Shown here one piece after another: positions 1-8,428 of a stretch of 64,000 nt of DNA. The DNA is from Streptomyces hawaiiensis (GTDB lineage Bacteria; Actinomycetota; Actinomycetes; Streptomycetales; Streptomycetaceae). The notes below the pieces were generated by a model. The model searched no databases, had not been told where the DNA came from, and worked only from the letters and a program-made list of their open reading frames with translations. The stretch covers positions 6,076,001 through 6,140,000 of the forward strand of contig NZ_CP021978.1 of the NCBI RefSeq assembly GCF_004803895.1, given 5' to 3'. Every line of letters starts with the position of its first letter. The stretch's first letter is position 1. The position numbers were made by a program, and so were the translations under genes.

Positions 1-37
1 AAGGGGGGACTGCTGGTGAGCTGGGACGACGGGCACG

Positions 38-55
38 GGGCCGCTGCCGCGGCCC
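38..55. terminator. short GC hairpin downstream of gcvT
   Basis: A 7-bp perfect stem (GGGCCGC / GCGGCCC) with a 4-nt loop lies 12 bases beyond the gcvT stop codon, followed on the plus strand by CTTTGG. It could end gcvT transcription or be a processing hairpin before the next gene of the gcv operon, which would lie left of the window. There is no T-run on the minus strand. The remaining bases 1-67 hold no supportable gene. Confidence 0.3.
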
Positions 56-67
56 TTTGGCCAGTGT

Positions 68-1204
68 CTACTTCTGGCGCTTGTAGAACGGCAGCGCCAC
101 GACCTCGTACGGCTCGTGACTGCCCCGGATGTCCACGCCCACTCCGGTCGTGCCGGGCGCGGCGTGCGCGGCGTCGACGTACGCCATCGCGATCGGCTTG
201 CCGAGGGTGGGGGAGGGGGCGCCGGAGGTGACCTCGCCGATCACCTCGCCGCCGACGACGACCGCGTACCCGGCGCGCGGGACCCGGCGGCCCTCGGCGA
301 CCAGGCCGACGAGCACACGCGGCGGCTGGGCCTCGGCGCGGGCGGCGGCCTCGCGCAGGGCCTCGCGCCCCACGAAGTCACCCTCCTTCTCGAACTTCAC
401 CACCCGGCCGAGCCCGGCGTCGAAGGGCGTGAGGGAGGTGCTCAGCTCGTGCCCGTACAGCGGCATGCCCGCCTCCAGGCGCAGCGTGTCGCGGCAGGAC
501 AGGCCGCACGGGGCCAGCCCGGCGCCCTCGCCGGCCTTGGTCAGGGCCTGCCACAGCTCCACCGCGTGCTCGGGCTTCACGAACAGCTCGAAGCCGTCCT
601 CGCCGGTGTAGCCGGTCCGGGCGATCAGGGCCGGGACGCCCGCGACCGTGCCGGGCAGCCCGGCGTAGTACTTCAGGCCGTCCAGGTCGGCGTCGGTCAG
701 GGACTTCAGGATCCCCGGCGACCGCGGACCCTGTACGGCGATCAGCGCGTAGGCGTCCCGGTCGTCGCGCACCTCGGCGTCGAAGCCGGCGGCGCGCTCG
801 GTCAGCGCGTCCAGGACCACCTGGGCGTTGGAGGCGTTGGCGACGACCAGGTATTCGGAAGAAGCGGCCTCGGTCTCGCCCAGCCGGTAGACGATCAGGT
901 CGTCCAGGATGCCGCCGTCGGCCCGGCAGATCATGGTGTAGCGGGCGCGGCCCGGCTTCACACCGCCGATGTTGCCCACCAGGGCGAAGTCGAGGAGGGC
1001 GGCGGCCTGCGGGCCGGTGACGGTGATCTCCCCCATGTGGGAGAGGTCGAAGAGCCCGGCCTTCGTGCGCACGGCGGTGTGCTCGTCGCGCTCGGAGCCG
1101 TAGCGCAGGGGCATGTCCCAGCCGGCGAAGTCGGTCATCGTCGCGCCGAGCGAACGATGCAGGGCATCGAGCGCGGTGTGACGGAGTTCTCCTGTACTGC
1201 TCAC
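68..1204 (-). CDS. gcvT: aminomethyltransferase (glycine cleavage T protein)
   Basis: This is the T protein of the cytoplasmic glycine cleavage system. It takes the aminomethyl group from lipoylated H protein and, with tetrahydrofolate, makes methylene-THF and ammonia. The 378-residue protein has the usual length. The start of the GCV_T fold is recognisable in TDFAGWDMPLRYG and in the LSHMGEI segment, the folate-binding core in TGYTGEDGFELF, and the C-terminal barrel in VGREALRE. I chose the GTG at 1204 because GGGAGA lies about eight bases upstream; an upstream in-frame start at 1252 would add 16 unlike residues. A tandem glycine riboswitch precedes it on the same strand, which strongly supports the assignment and implies glycine-induced expression. 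The H-protein and hydroxymethyltransferase genes expected nearby are not in this window. Confidence 0.97.
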   Translation of the reverse strand: MSSTGELRHTALDALHRSLGATMTDFAGWDMPLRYGSERDEHTAVRTKAGLFDLSHMGEITVTGPQAAALLDFALVGNIGGVKPGRARYTMICRADGGILDDLIVYRLGETEAASSEYLVVANASNAQVVLDALTERAAGFDAEVRDDRDAYALIAVQGPRSPGILKSLTDADLDGLKYYAGLPGTVAGVPALIARTGYTGEDGFELFVKPEHAVELWQALTKAGEGAGLAPCGLSCRDTLRLEAGMPLYGHELSTSLTPFDAGLGRVVKFEKEGDFVGREALREAAARAEAQPPRVLVGLVAEGRRVPRAGYAVVVGGEVIGEVTSGAPSPTLGKPIAMAYVDAAHAAPGTTGVGVDIRGSHEPYEVVALPFYKRQK

Positions 1205-1254
1205 GGTCGGTCGTCTCCCAAGGCAATGACGGGCGAGGTCGTTCCTCCCCATCT

Positions 1255-1460
1255 GTCATCGGAACCTGAGAGGTTCGCCATGACCACACGGGTCCTGGCT
1301 TGCACCTTGGGTGGGGCCACGCCTCGTGTCGCACACAGGGGGCGGCCCGCTTTTCAGATGTGCCTCGCCCGCGCGGTAACGGGGCCTGAGAGATTCAAGG
1401 GAGGGACTTGCTCCTTCGGCGCCTCAGCTCTTGCGGTGCTGGGGACTCTCCCGCGCGGAT
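1255..1460 (-). promoter_or_regulatory. tandem glycine riboswitch (two aptamers)
   Basis: Read on the minus strand, this leader holds two copies of the glycine aptamer core. The first aptamer (about 1458-1380) has GCGGGAGAGT, then GCCGAAGGAGCAA (1420-1408) and closes with TCTCAGGCCCC (about 1390-1381). The second (about 1375-1258) has the CCAAGGTGCAA core (1310-1300) and closes with CTCTCAGGTTCC. Two aptamers joined by a short linker upstream of a gcv gene is the classic arrangement. In other bacteria glycine binding turns the operon on. The distance from the second aptamer to the GTG start is about 50 bases, leaving room for an expression platform, though I see no T-rich terminator. The identification rests on conserved cores read by eye. 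Confidence 0.93.
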
Positions 1461-1684
1461 TCAAACGGCCGGTATGCAGTTGGCGCGCACATCATTGCAC
1501 GCATCCTTCCGGCGCGGCAGGGGGACCTTTCCAGGGAGTGCACGAGTCCCGCCCGCCGGACACGGCGACCTGTAGCAGCCCTGTTGCAGGACAAGCACGT
1601 AAATGAGAGGCCTGCGGCATTACCTTCTCTTTACACTCGGCGGGGATGGGACTCCGTACCTGGCCCCAGGGGAGGACGATCACG

Positions 1685-2353
1685 GTGAACAGGACCACCG
1701 CGTACGCGACGACGGGCATGGCGCTGCCCGAGCAGCCGGCCGCCGCTCCGGTCCGGGCGGTCCGCGCCCCGGTGCCGGCGCCGGTCGTCCGCGATCTGCG
1801 CGACCGCGCCGGGCGCGGCCCGCACGCGCTGCTGTTCGGCCCCCGCGACCTCGTCGTGGTCACGGGCCTGCCCGGCAGCGGCAAGTCCACGCTGATGCGG
1901 CGCGCGGTACCGGACCGGCGCGTCGACTCCCAGGACACCCGTGACCGCTGGGCCCGCCGCATGCCGCGCGCCCTGCCGTACGCGCTCTACCGCCCGCTCG
2001 TCCGCCTCGCCCACTACGCCGGGCTGCGCCGTGCCCTGCGCACGGGTGAGGGCATCGTGGTGCACGACTGCGGCACGCAGGCCTGGGTCCGCCGCTGGCT
2101 CGCCCGCGAGGCCCGCCGCCGCGGCGGCACGCTCCACCTGCTCCTCCTCGACGTCACCCCCGAGCAGGCCCTGGCCGGCCAGCGCGACCGGGGCCGCGGT
2201 GTCTCGCGCTACGCGTTCCTGCGCCACCGCGCGGCCAGCACCCGCCTCCTGCGCGCGGTGGAACGCGGCGACCTCCCTTCCGGCTGCGGCTCGGCCGTCC
2301 TGGCCGACCGGGACGCGGCGAACGCGCTCCACAGAATCGGCTTCACGGGCTGA
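1685..2353 (+). CDS. P-loop NTPase / kinase-like AAA protein
   Basis: A 222-residue cytoplasmic protein with a clear Walker A motif, GLPGSGKST, near residue 59, preceded by the hydrophobic strand LVVVTG. The segment DSQDTRDRWARRM and the strand GTLHLLLLDVTPEQAL resemble the small-molecule or polynucleotide kinase-like P-loop fold (AAA_33 type), where an Arg-rich lid follows the nucleotide site. The substrate is not evident. The GTG at 1685 is chosen because AGGGGAGGA ends seven to eight bases upstream; the longer reading from 1646 lacks this. It is transcribed divergently from gcvT, with the riboswitch between them. The ends are Arg-rich and low in complexity. The family assignment beyond P-loop NTPase is inference. 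Confidence 0.8.
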   Translation: MNRTTAYATTGMALPEQPAAAPVRAVRAPVPAPVVRDLRDRAGRGPHALLFGPRDLVVVTGLPGSGKSTLMRRAVPDRRVDSQDTRDRWARRMPRALPYALYRPLVRLAHYAGLRRALRTGEGIVVHDCGTQAWVRRWLAREARRRGGTLHLLLLDVTPEQALAGQRDRGRGVSRYAFLRHRAASTRLLRAVERGDLPSGCGSAVLADRDAANALHRIGFTG

Positions 2354-2456
2354 GGGGCCCCCGGGCCCGCCCCGTCGTCCACAGGCCGGCCTCCTCGCGC
2401 CCCTGAGCCGTTAGCCTTTTGAGCCACAGCAGTGGTTCCAGGCAGGCGGTAGGAAG

Positions 2457-3245
2457 ATGGACATCCCGGCGGACTTCTCCGCGGACTTTCCGGCGCAGAC
2501 GCAGACCCACCCGCACGGCGGTTGGCCCGGCAACGAGCTGGAGGAGGTGCTCTCGGCCTCCCTCAGCGCCGGACCGGCGGCCGGCGGGCGGATCGTCGAG
2601 GTGCTCGGCCGGAGCTTCGTATGGATCCCGCTGCCCAGCGGCGGCGGCCCGCACAGCGGCCCCCTCGACCTGCCCGGCATCGAGATCGACGGCCAGGCGT
2701 TCGTGCCGGTGTTCAGCTCCGAGGAGCAGTTCCGCCAGGTCGCCGGCTCCCACATGTCGTACACCATCGCGCCCGCCGTGGAGTTCGCCCGCGGCCTGCC
2801 CCCACACGCGGGCATAGCCGTCAACCCCGGTGGTGTGGTCGGCATCCCGCTCCCGCCGCCGGCCGTGGCTGAGCTGTGCCGGGCCGGCCGGACCCCGCTG
2901 GACGGTCCCGCGAGCGGCGGCCGGGTCCGCCTCTTCGAGCCCGACTGGCAGGACGACCCGGTGGACTTCCTGGCCGCCGCCTCCGCCGAGTTCGAGGCGA
3001 CGGGCGTCGTCGTCACGGCCCGCCGCTGCCTCGCGGCCATCGAGACCGCCGACCCCGTGATGTTCGTGGGCGTCGAACTCTCCCAGTGGGAAGGCGACCT
3101 GCGCGCCCTCCCCTTGGACGCCCTCAGCCGTGCCGTCACCGCCGCCCCGGCTCCCTGGCCGGTCAACCTGGTGCTCCTGGACGTGACGGAGGACCCGGTG
3201 GGCAACTGGATGAGGGACAGGGTCCGGCCCTTCTACCAGCGGTAG
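2457..3245 (+). CDS. SseB-like protein (first of two)
   Basis: A 262-residue soluble protein resembling the SseB family (named for enhanced serine sensitivity in E. coli; the molecular role is still poorly defined). The N-terminal half carries the SseB core, with VPVFSSEEQFRQV around residues 82-94 and VNPGG near residue 122. The C-terminal half (from about residue 170) has the SseB_C-like pattern ending in WMRDRVRPFYQR. GGTAGGAAG sits just upstream of the ATG. The next gene is a paralogue with the same C-terminal ending (RAKARPFYDR), so this is an ancient tandem pair. No membrane or secretion signal is seen. Confidence 0.85.
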   Translation: MDIPADFSADFPAQTQTHPHGGWPGNELEEVLSASLSAGPAAGGRIVEVLGRSFVWIPLPSGGGPHSGPLDLPGIEIDGQAFVPVFSSEEQFRQVAGSHMSYTIAPAVEFARGLPPHAGIAVNPGGVVGIPLPPPAVAELCRAGRTPLDGPASGGRVRLFEPDWQDDPVDFLAAASAEFEATGVVVTARRCLAAIETADPVMFVGVELSQWEGDLRALPLDALSRAVTAAPAPWPVNLVLLDVTEDPVGNWMRDRVRPFYQR

Positions 3246-3256
3246 GGCGGCGACTC

Positions 3257-3325
3257 AGGGGCGCGGGGCTGTGACACCATGCGGCTCCGCCGCGTGGGCG
3301 CGACAAGCCACCGACGGACCCGCCC
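3257..3325. repeat. dispersed Streptomyces-type intergenic palindromic repeat
   Basis: The gap between the two SseB-like genes contains GGGGCGCGGGGCT followed by ATGCGGCTCCGCCGCGTG and GGGCGCGACAAGCCACC. The GCGGCTCCGC core folds back on itself. From memory, this string closely matches a repeat found in very many Streptomyces intergenic regions, usually just after stop codons as here. It may act as a transcript-end stabiliser or be a non-autonomous mobile element; neither can be decided from this copy. Confidence 0.6.
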
Positions 3326-3407
3326 CGTCGAGCGAGGGCAAGTCCCGAGTCGGCGCGCGGGCTTAAGCTAGGGCACGGTCGAGGCGTTGTACGAAGGGGC
3401 GGTAAAG

Positions 3408-4208
3408 GTGAGCGCGAGCGGCACGGCCGCGGCCGGACAGGTCGAGCACATACTGCGCCAGGTCACGCCCGGGCGTTACGACGCCTACGAGGCACTCCTG
3501 CGCGCGCTCGCGACCCCGCACACCGGCCAGATCTGGATGCTCCTGTGGCACGGCCAGGCCGGCTCCCCAGACGCCCAGTACGGAAACATGGACGTCGACG
3601 GCTATGGCTACGCCCCCTGCGTGACCTCCGCCCAGGAGCTCTCGGCCAGCGGCTGGAACCGCTCGTACGAGGTGGTCGACGGCGTCGACGTCGCCCGCGC
3701 GCTCTACCCCGACCACTTCGGCCTCTGGCTCAACCCGCACGCCCCCGGCGGCGGCGTCGGCATCCCCTGGCTCGACCTGCGCCGGATCGCCACGGGCCTG
3801 GACCGCCAGCCCGCCGGCCCCCTGCGCCTGTCCGAACCCGCCATCGAGATCCCGCAGTTCTACGCCCTGCTCGCGCAGAACGCCCACCGCACTGCGGCCG
3901 TCCGCACGCTGCGCCGCGCCTGGGTGCAGCCCGCGCTCGGGGCGCCGTACCTCGCCATCGGACTGGATGTGTACGACACCTCGCCGCCGGCCGTGGACTC
4001 CGTGCGCGCGATGATGCAGCAGTCCCTCGGTGCCGTGCCGGACGGGCTCCCCGTGTCGACCGTCGCCATGTCCGACGAGCACGACCCGGTCGCCCTGTGG
4101 CTGCGGGCGAAGGCCCGCCCCTTCTACGACCGCGAGGCGCACGCCACCGCCCCCGTCCAGGCCCCGGCCTCCGGCTACGGATACCCTCCGGCCCAGGGCC
4201 GGTACTGA
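3408..4208 (+). CDS. SseB-like protein (second of two)
   Basis: A 266-residue protein homologous in its C-terminal half to the gene just upstream: ALGAPYLAIGLDVYD followed by the closing WLRAKARPFYDR. The N-terminal half keeps the SseB-type strand pattern (IWMLLWHG, NMDVDGYGYAPCVTS) but with different sequence, so the pair has diverged. The tail after residue 250 is a low-complexity Ala/Pro/Gly/Tyr extension. The GTG at 3408 is preferred because GAAGGGG lies about nine bases upstream; a TTG at 3387 would add seven residues. There is no predicted membrane segment. Function is unknown beyond the SseB similarity. Confidence 0.8.
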   Translation: MSASGTAAAGQVEHILRQVTPGRYDAYEALLRALATPHTGQIWMLLWHGQAGSPDAQYGNMDVDGYGYAPCVTSAQELSASGWNRSYEVVDGVDVARALYPDHFGLWLNPHAPGGGVGIPWLDLRRIATGLDRQPAGPLRLSEPAIEIPQFYALLAQNAHRTAAVRTLRRAWVQPALGAPYLAIGLDVYDTSPPAVDSVRAMMQQSLGAVPDGLPVSTVAMSDEHDPVALWLRAKARPFYDREAHATAPVQAPASGYGYPPAQGRY

Positions 4209-4552
4209 TCGGCTGGAAGCAGCCTCCCGGAGCCCCTCCCGCGCCACTCCGCGAACGCGAGAATCGCTCAGCTCTCCGCGCGTAGATAGAGGCGGAATGC
4301 GTCTCTGTGTCCTAAAATTCCCCTATTCCAGCGCGTCCGACCCCCGTTACCCGCTGTCCGGATAACGGAACCTCGCAGACAGCATCACGTTTACGCATCC
4401 TTTCACCGCCAAGTCTGGCAACAGATCGCCAAAGCGTTGAAGACTCCCCGCAAGACACGGGCCGGGTCGGTCTCGTGTACGAGACAAACAAAACCGCTAC
4501 AGCGGCAGCCAGGGGCTCGGCGATCGCCGGGTCGAGAGGGGTCAATCGCACC
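4209..4552. other. 344-bp promoter-containing intergenic region of the oligopeptide operon
   Basis: No gene is supported here. The region holds a locally AT-rich stretch with a -10-like TAAAAT at 4313-4318 and, 25 bases downstream, a 25-bp inverted repeat (entered separately). An in-frame upstream GTG at 4475 could extend the permease by 26 residues, but that extension looks non-coding. The DNA just before the permease is otherwise unremarkable. Confidence 0.5.
4344..4368. promoter_or_regulatory. inverted repeat, putative operator or 5'-UTR hairpin
   Basis: The arms CCGTTACCCG and CGGATAACGG pair over nine of ten positions around a five-base centre. It lies just downstream of the TAAAAT -10-like element, so it would be at the transcript start, where a dimeric repressor could block the oligopeptide operon or the RNA could fold. 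No regulator gene is adjacent, so the binding protein is unknown. Confidence 0.4.
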
Positions 4553-5551
4553 GTGACCGCACCGATCGAGACCACCGGGGCGGAAGCCGGAGCACAGCCC
4601 GAGGCCGTGCTCTCCGGGGTCAAGAAGAGCCAGATCGAAGGGCGCTCGCTCACCCAGATCGCCTGGATGCGCTTCAAGCGGGACAAGGTGGCGATGGCGG
4701 GAGGCGTCGTCGTCATCCTGCTCGTGCTGATGGCGGTGTTCTCCAAGCCGATCCAGTGGATCTTCAACCTCGATCCGAACAAGTTCAACCAGGACCTCAT
4801 CGACCCGGCGCTGCTCGCCCCCAAGGGCGGCTGGGGAGGCATGAGTTGGGACCACCCGCTCGGTGTGGACCCCCAGTACGGCCGCGACATGCTCGCCCGC
4901 ATCATCGACGGCTCCTGGGTCTCCCTCCTGGTCGCGGGCGGCGCCACGCTGTTGTCCGTGTGCATCGGCACCGTGCTCGGTGTCGTCGCCGGCTACTACG
5001 GCGGCTGGATCGACAGCGTGATCAGCAGGCTCATGGACACCTTCCTGGCTTTCCCCCTGCTGCTGTTCGCCATCTCGATCTCCGCCTCGGTGCAGGACGG
5101 TTTCTTCGGCCTGGAAGGCCTGCCGCTGCGCATCTGCGTGCTGATCTTCGTGATCGGCTTCTTCAGCTGGCCGTACATCGGCCGCATCGTGCGCGCCCAG
5201 ACGATGACCCTGCGCAAGCGGGAGTTCATCGAGGCCTCCACGAGCCTCGGGGCACGCGGCCCGTACATCCTGTTCCGGGAGCTTCTCCCGAACCTCGTCG
5301 CACCGATCCTCGTCTACTCGACGCTGATCATCCCGACGAACATCCTGTTCGAGGCCGCACTGAGCTTCCTCGGTGTCGGTATCGCTCCGCCGCAGGCCTC
5401 CTGGGGCGGCATGCTCAGCAACGCTGTGGACCTCTACACGGCTGATCCGCAGTACATGTTCGTGCCCGGACTGGCGATCTTCATCACCGTCCTGGCCTTC
5501 AACCTGCTGGGTGACGGGCTGCGTGACGCCCTCGACCCTCGCAGCAAGTGA
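4553..5551 (+). CDS. oligopeptide ABC transporter permease, OppC/DppC type
   Basis: A 332-residue inner-membrane permease of the peptide/nickel ABC family. An N-terminal membrane helix (VAMAGGVVVILLVLMAVF) follows the conserved WMRFKRDKVA segment. The extracytoplasmic motif HPLGVDPQYGRDMLARI is diagnostic of the C-type subunit. The EAA loop, which docks the ATPases, is seen in FIEASTSLGARGPYILFR. SWGGML and LGDGLRDALDPR complete the signature. I chose the GTG at 4553 (GAGAGGGG upstream); 4475 is a possible alternative. It opens an operon of five genes in the order C-permease, binding protein, B-permease, ATPase, ATPase. The usual order begins with the binding protein. Confidence 0.95.
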   Translation: MTAPIETTGAEAGAQPEAVLSGVKKSQIEGRSLTQIAWMRFKRDKVAMAGGVVVILLVLMAVFSKPIQWIFNLDPNKFNQDLIDPALLAPKGGWGGMSWDHPLGVDPQYGRDMLARIIDGSWVSLLVAGGATLLSVCIGTVLGVVAGYYGGWIDSVISRLMDTFLAFPLLLFAISISASVQDGFFGLEGLPLRICVLIFVIGFFSWPYIGRIVRAQTMTLRKREFIEASTSLGARGPYILFRELLPNLVAPILVYSTLIIPTNILFEAALSFLGVGIAPPQASWGGMLSNAVDLYTADPQYMFVPGLAIFITVLAFNLLGDGLRDALDPRSK

Positions 5552-5577
5552 TCCATCGAAAGAGGGGGCTTCCTCAG

Positions 5578-7326
5578 GTGAAGACGAGAAGGGTGACCGC
5601 CGGCGTTGCGTCGGTCCTGGCACTGTCGCTGGGTGCTGCCGCGTGCGGCGGCGGAGGTGACGACAACGACGGGGGAGGCAACGGCAAGAAGGACGCCGCG
5701 CTGAACTCGATCGTCAACGCGTCGGACAAGAAGGGAGGGACCGTCACGTACGAGCACTCGGACGTGCCGGACTCCCTCGACCCGGGCAACACGTACTACG
5801 GCTGGGTCCAGAACTTCTCCCGCCTCTACGGCAGAACGCTCACCACGTTCAAACCGGCTGCGGGCAAGGAAGGCCTGGAGGTAGTGCCGGACCTCGCCGA
5901 GGGACTCGGCAAGTCCAGCCCGGACGCCAAGACCTGGACGTACAAGCTGCGTGCGGGTGTGAAGTTCCAGGACGGCACCCCGGTGACGTCCAAGGACGTG
6001 AAGTACGCCATCGAGCGCTCCAACTTCGCGCCCGAGGCGCTGTCCAACGGCCCGACGTACTTCAAGTCGTACCTGGAGGGCGGTGACAAGTACAAGGGCC
6101 CCTACAAGGACAAGTCCGCCGAGGGCATCAAGTCCATCGAGACGCCGGACGACCGGACGATCGTCTTCAAGCTGAAGCAGCCGTTCGCCGACTTCGACTA
6201 CCTGGCGACGTTCTCGCAGACGGCTCCGGTGCCGCAGTCCAAGGACACCGGTGCGAAGTACGTGCAGGCCATCCAGTCCTCCGGCCCGTACCAGTTCCAG
6301 TCCTACGAGGAGGGCCGCGGCGCCACCCTCGTGCGCAACAAGCAGTGGGACGCCAAGACGGACCCGGTCCGCAAGGCCCTGCCGGACAAGATCACGATCA
6401 AGTTCAAGGTCAACCCGGTCACGGTCGACAACAACCTGCTCTCCGACAAGATCACGGCTGACGCGGCCGGCACGGGTGTGCAGCCGCAGACCCAGCCGAA
6501 GGTGCTGCGCGGCAAGTACGCCAACCAGACGGACAGCTCCTACGCGGGCGCCACGCAGTACATCGCGCTCAACGTCAACGTGAAGCCGTTCGACAACGCC
6601 GAGTGCCGCAAGGCCGTGCAGTGGGGCCTCGACAAGCAGTCGGTGCTCGACGCCATGGGCGGTTCGCCGAAGGGCGACGTGGCGACCACGCTGCTGCCGC
6701 CGTCCGTGAACGGCTACACCAAGTTCGACACCTACGCCACCGACGGTCACAAGGGTGACGCGGCCAAGGCCAAGGCGGCGCTGAAGGCGTGCGGCAAGCC
6801 GAACGGCTTCGACACCATCTTGACCGCCCGCTCCGACCGCCCCGCCGAGATCGCCGCCGCGACCGCCACCCAGGCGTCGCTGAAGAAGATCGGCATCAAC
6901 GTCGAGATCAAGCAGTTCCCCTCCGGCAAGTACTTCTCCAACTTCGCCGGTGTCCCGAGCTACGTCCACGACAACAAGCTCGGCATGCTCTCGATGGCGT
7001 GGGGTGCCGACTGGCCGACCGGCTACGGCTTCCTCGACCAGATCATCAACGGTGCCGCGATCAAGCCCTCGGGCGGCAACAACCTGATGGAGCTGGACGA
7101 CCCGAAGATCAACAAGGCCCTGACGGACGCGATCGCCAACACCGACGACGCGGCCCGCACCAAGGCCTGGGGTGACATCGACAAGATGGTCCTCGACAAC
7201 GCCTCGGTCGTCCCGCTGGTCTACCGCAAGAACCTGCTGCTCCGGCCGACGTCCGCGAACAACGTCACCGTCACGCAGGCCTACCTCGGCATGTACGACT
7301 ACCTGCTGATGAGCTCCTCGAAGTAA
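5578..7326 (+). CDS. oligopeptide-binding lipoprotein of ABC importer (SBP family 5)
   Basis: A 582-residue extracellular substrate-binding protein tethered by lipid. The signal peptide runs from VKTRRVTAGV to a lipobox ending at Cys23 (LSLGAAAC), followed by a Gly/Asp linker. Family-5 features are visible: VPDLAEGLGKSSPDAKTWTY, then LRAGVKFQDGTPVTSKDVKY, the sequence that marks peptide and nickel binders. The GTG at 5578 has AGAGGGGG nine bases upstream and sits 26 bases after the permease stop. The neighbouring permeases and ATPases make a complete importer. In streptomycetes such importers (BldK-like) can carry signalling or nutrient peptides; which applies here is unknown. Confidence 0.94.
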   Translation: MKTRRVTAGVASVLALSLGAAACGGGGDDNDGGGNGKKDAALNSIVNASDKKGGTVTYEHSDVPDSLDPGNTYYGWVQNFSRLYGRTLTTFKPAAGKEGLEVVPDLAEGLGKSSPDAKTWTYKLRAGVKFQDGTPVTSKDVKYAIERSNFAPEALSNGPTYFKSYLEGGDKYKGPYKDKSAEGIKSIETPDDRTIVFKLKQPFADFDYLATFSQTAPVPQSKDTGAKYVQAIQSSGPYQFQSYEEGRGATLVRNKQWDAKTDPVRKALPDKITIKFKVNPVTVDNNLLSDKITADAAGTGVQPQTQPKVLRGKYANQTDSSYAGATQYIALNVNVKPFDNAECRKAVQWGLDKQSVLDAMGGSPKGDVATTLLPPSVNGYTKFDTYATDGHKGDAAKAKAALKACGKPNGFDTILTARSDRPAEIAAATATQASLKKIGINVEIKQFPSGKYFSNFAGVPSYVHDNKLGMLSMAWGADWPTGYGFLDQIINGAAIKPSGGNNLMELDDPKINKALTDAIANTDDAARTKAWGDIDKMVLDNASVVPLVYRKNLLLRPTSANNVTVTQAYLGMYDYLLMSSSK

Positions 7327-7369
7327 TTCAGCAGGCCGGATCCTTTCGAAAGGCAGGTGAAGGCACCGG

Positions 7370-8428
7370 GTGGCCGCGGCGGACGACCCCGCCGCGGCCA
7401 CCCGGGGCCGTACAGCTGTGGCTGCGTACATCCTCCGACGCGTCATGGGCGCGGTGCTGTTGCTGCTGGTGGTCAGCGCAGTCACCTTCGCCATCTTCTT
7501 CCTCGTCCCCCGCCTCGGGGGGCAGACGGCCGACCAGTTGGCCACCCAGTACGTCGGCAAGGACGCGAACCCCGAGTCCGTCGCCGCGATCAAGCAGAAC
7601 CTGGGGCTTGATCTGCCCGTCTACGAGCAGTACTGGAACTTCGTCAAGGGCATCGTGGCGGGCGCGGACTACCGGTTCGGTCCCGACGCGACGCACTGCA
7701 GCGCACCCTGCTTCGGGTACTCCTTCAAGAACCACGTCGAGGTGTGGCCCCAGCTCCTGGAGCGGATCCCCGTCTCCCTCTCGCTGGCCGTCGGTGCCGC
7801 GGTGATCTGGGTGGTCTTCGGTGTCATGACCGGTGTCATCTCGGCGCTGCGCAAGGGCAAGCCGATCGACCGCACCGCGATGTTCATCGCCCTCGCCGGC
7901 GTTTCGCTCCCGATCTTCTTCACCGGCCAGATCCTGCTCGCGCTCTTCGTCTACGAGATCCCCATCTGGGACAGCGTCGACTACGTCCCGTTCACCGAGA
8001 ACCCCGCGGAATGGGCCTGGCACCTGGTGCTGCCCTGGATCAGCCTCGCCTTCCTCTTCTCCGCGCTCTACGCCCGGCTCACCCGGGCGGGCATGCTGGA
8101 GACGATGAGCGAGGACTACATCAGAACGGCCAGGGCCAAGGGTCTGAAGGAGACCACGGTCGTGGCCAAGCACGGCCTGCGCTCCGCTCTCACCCCGATC
8201 GTCACGATCTTCGGCATGGACTTCGGCATCCTCATCGGCTCCGCGGTGCTCACGGAGACCGTCTTCTCGCTCCAGGGCATCGGCGCCTACGCCATCCAGT
8301 CCATCCAGACGAACGACCTGCCGATCATCATGGGCGTGACGATGGTCGCCGCGTTCTTCATCGTCTTCTGCAATCTGATCGTCGACCTGGTGTACGCCGC
8401 CATCGACCCCCGGGTGAGGTACTCGTGA
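7370..8428 (+). CDS. oligopeptide ABC transporter permease, OppB/DppB type
   Basis: A 352-residue membrane permease. The first helix follows YILRRVMGAVLLLLVV, typical for the B subunit, and the periplasmic loop is long. The EAA-type loop is DYIRTARAKGLKETTVV, and the C-terminal end DLVYAAIDPRVRY is family-typical. The GTG at 7370 has AGGTGAAGG upstream; a GTG at 7418 would give a start closer to the first helix and cannot be excluded. The stop overlaps the start of the next ATPase gene by four bases (GTGA), implying translational coupling. Confidence 0.93.
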   Translation: MAAADDPAAATRGRTAVAAYILRRVMGAVLLLLVVSAVTFAIFFLVPRLGGQTADQLATQYVGKDANPESVAAIKQNLGLDLPVYEQYWNFVKGIVAGADYRFGPDATHCSAPCFGYSFKNHVEVWPQLLERIPVSLSLAVGAAVIWVVFGVMTGVISALRKGKPIDRTAMFIALAGVSLPIFFTGQILLALFVYEIPIWDSVDYVPFTENPAEWAWHLVLPWISLAFLFSALYARLTRAGMLETMSEDYIRTARAKGLKETTVVAKHGLRSALTPIVTIFGMDFGILIGSAVLTETVFSLQGIGAYAIQSIQTNDLPIIMGVTMVAAFFIVFCNLIVDLVYAAIDPRVRYS

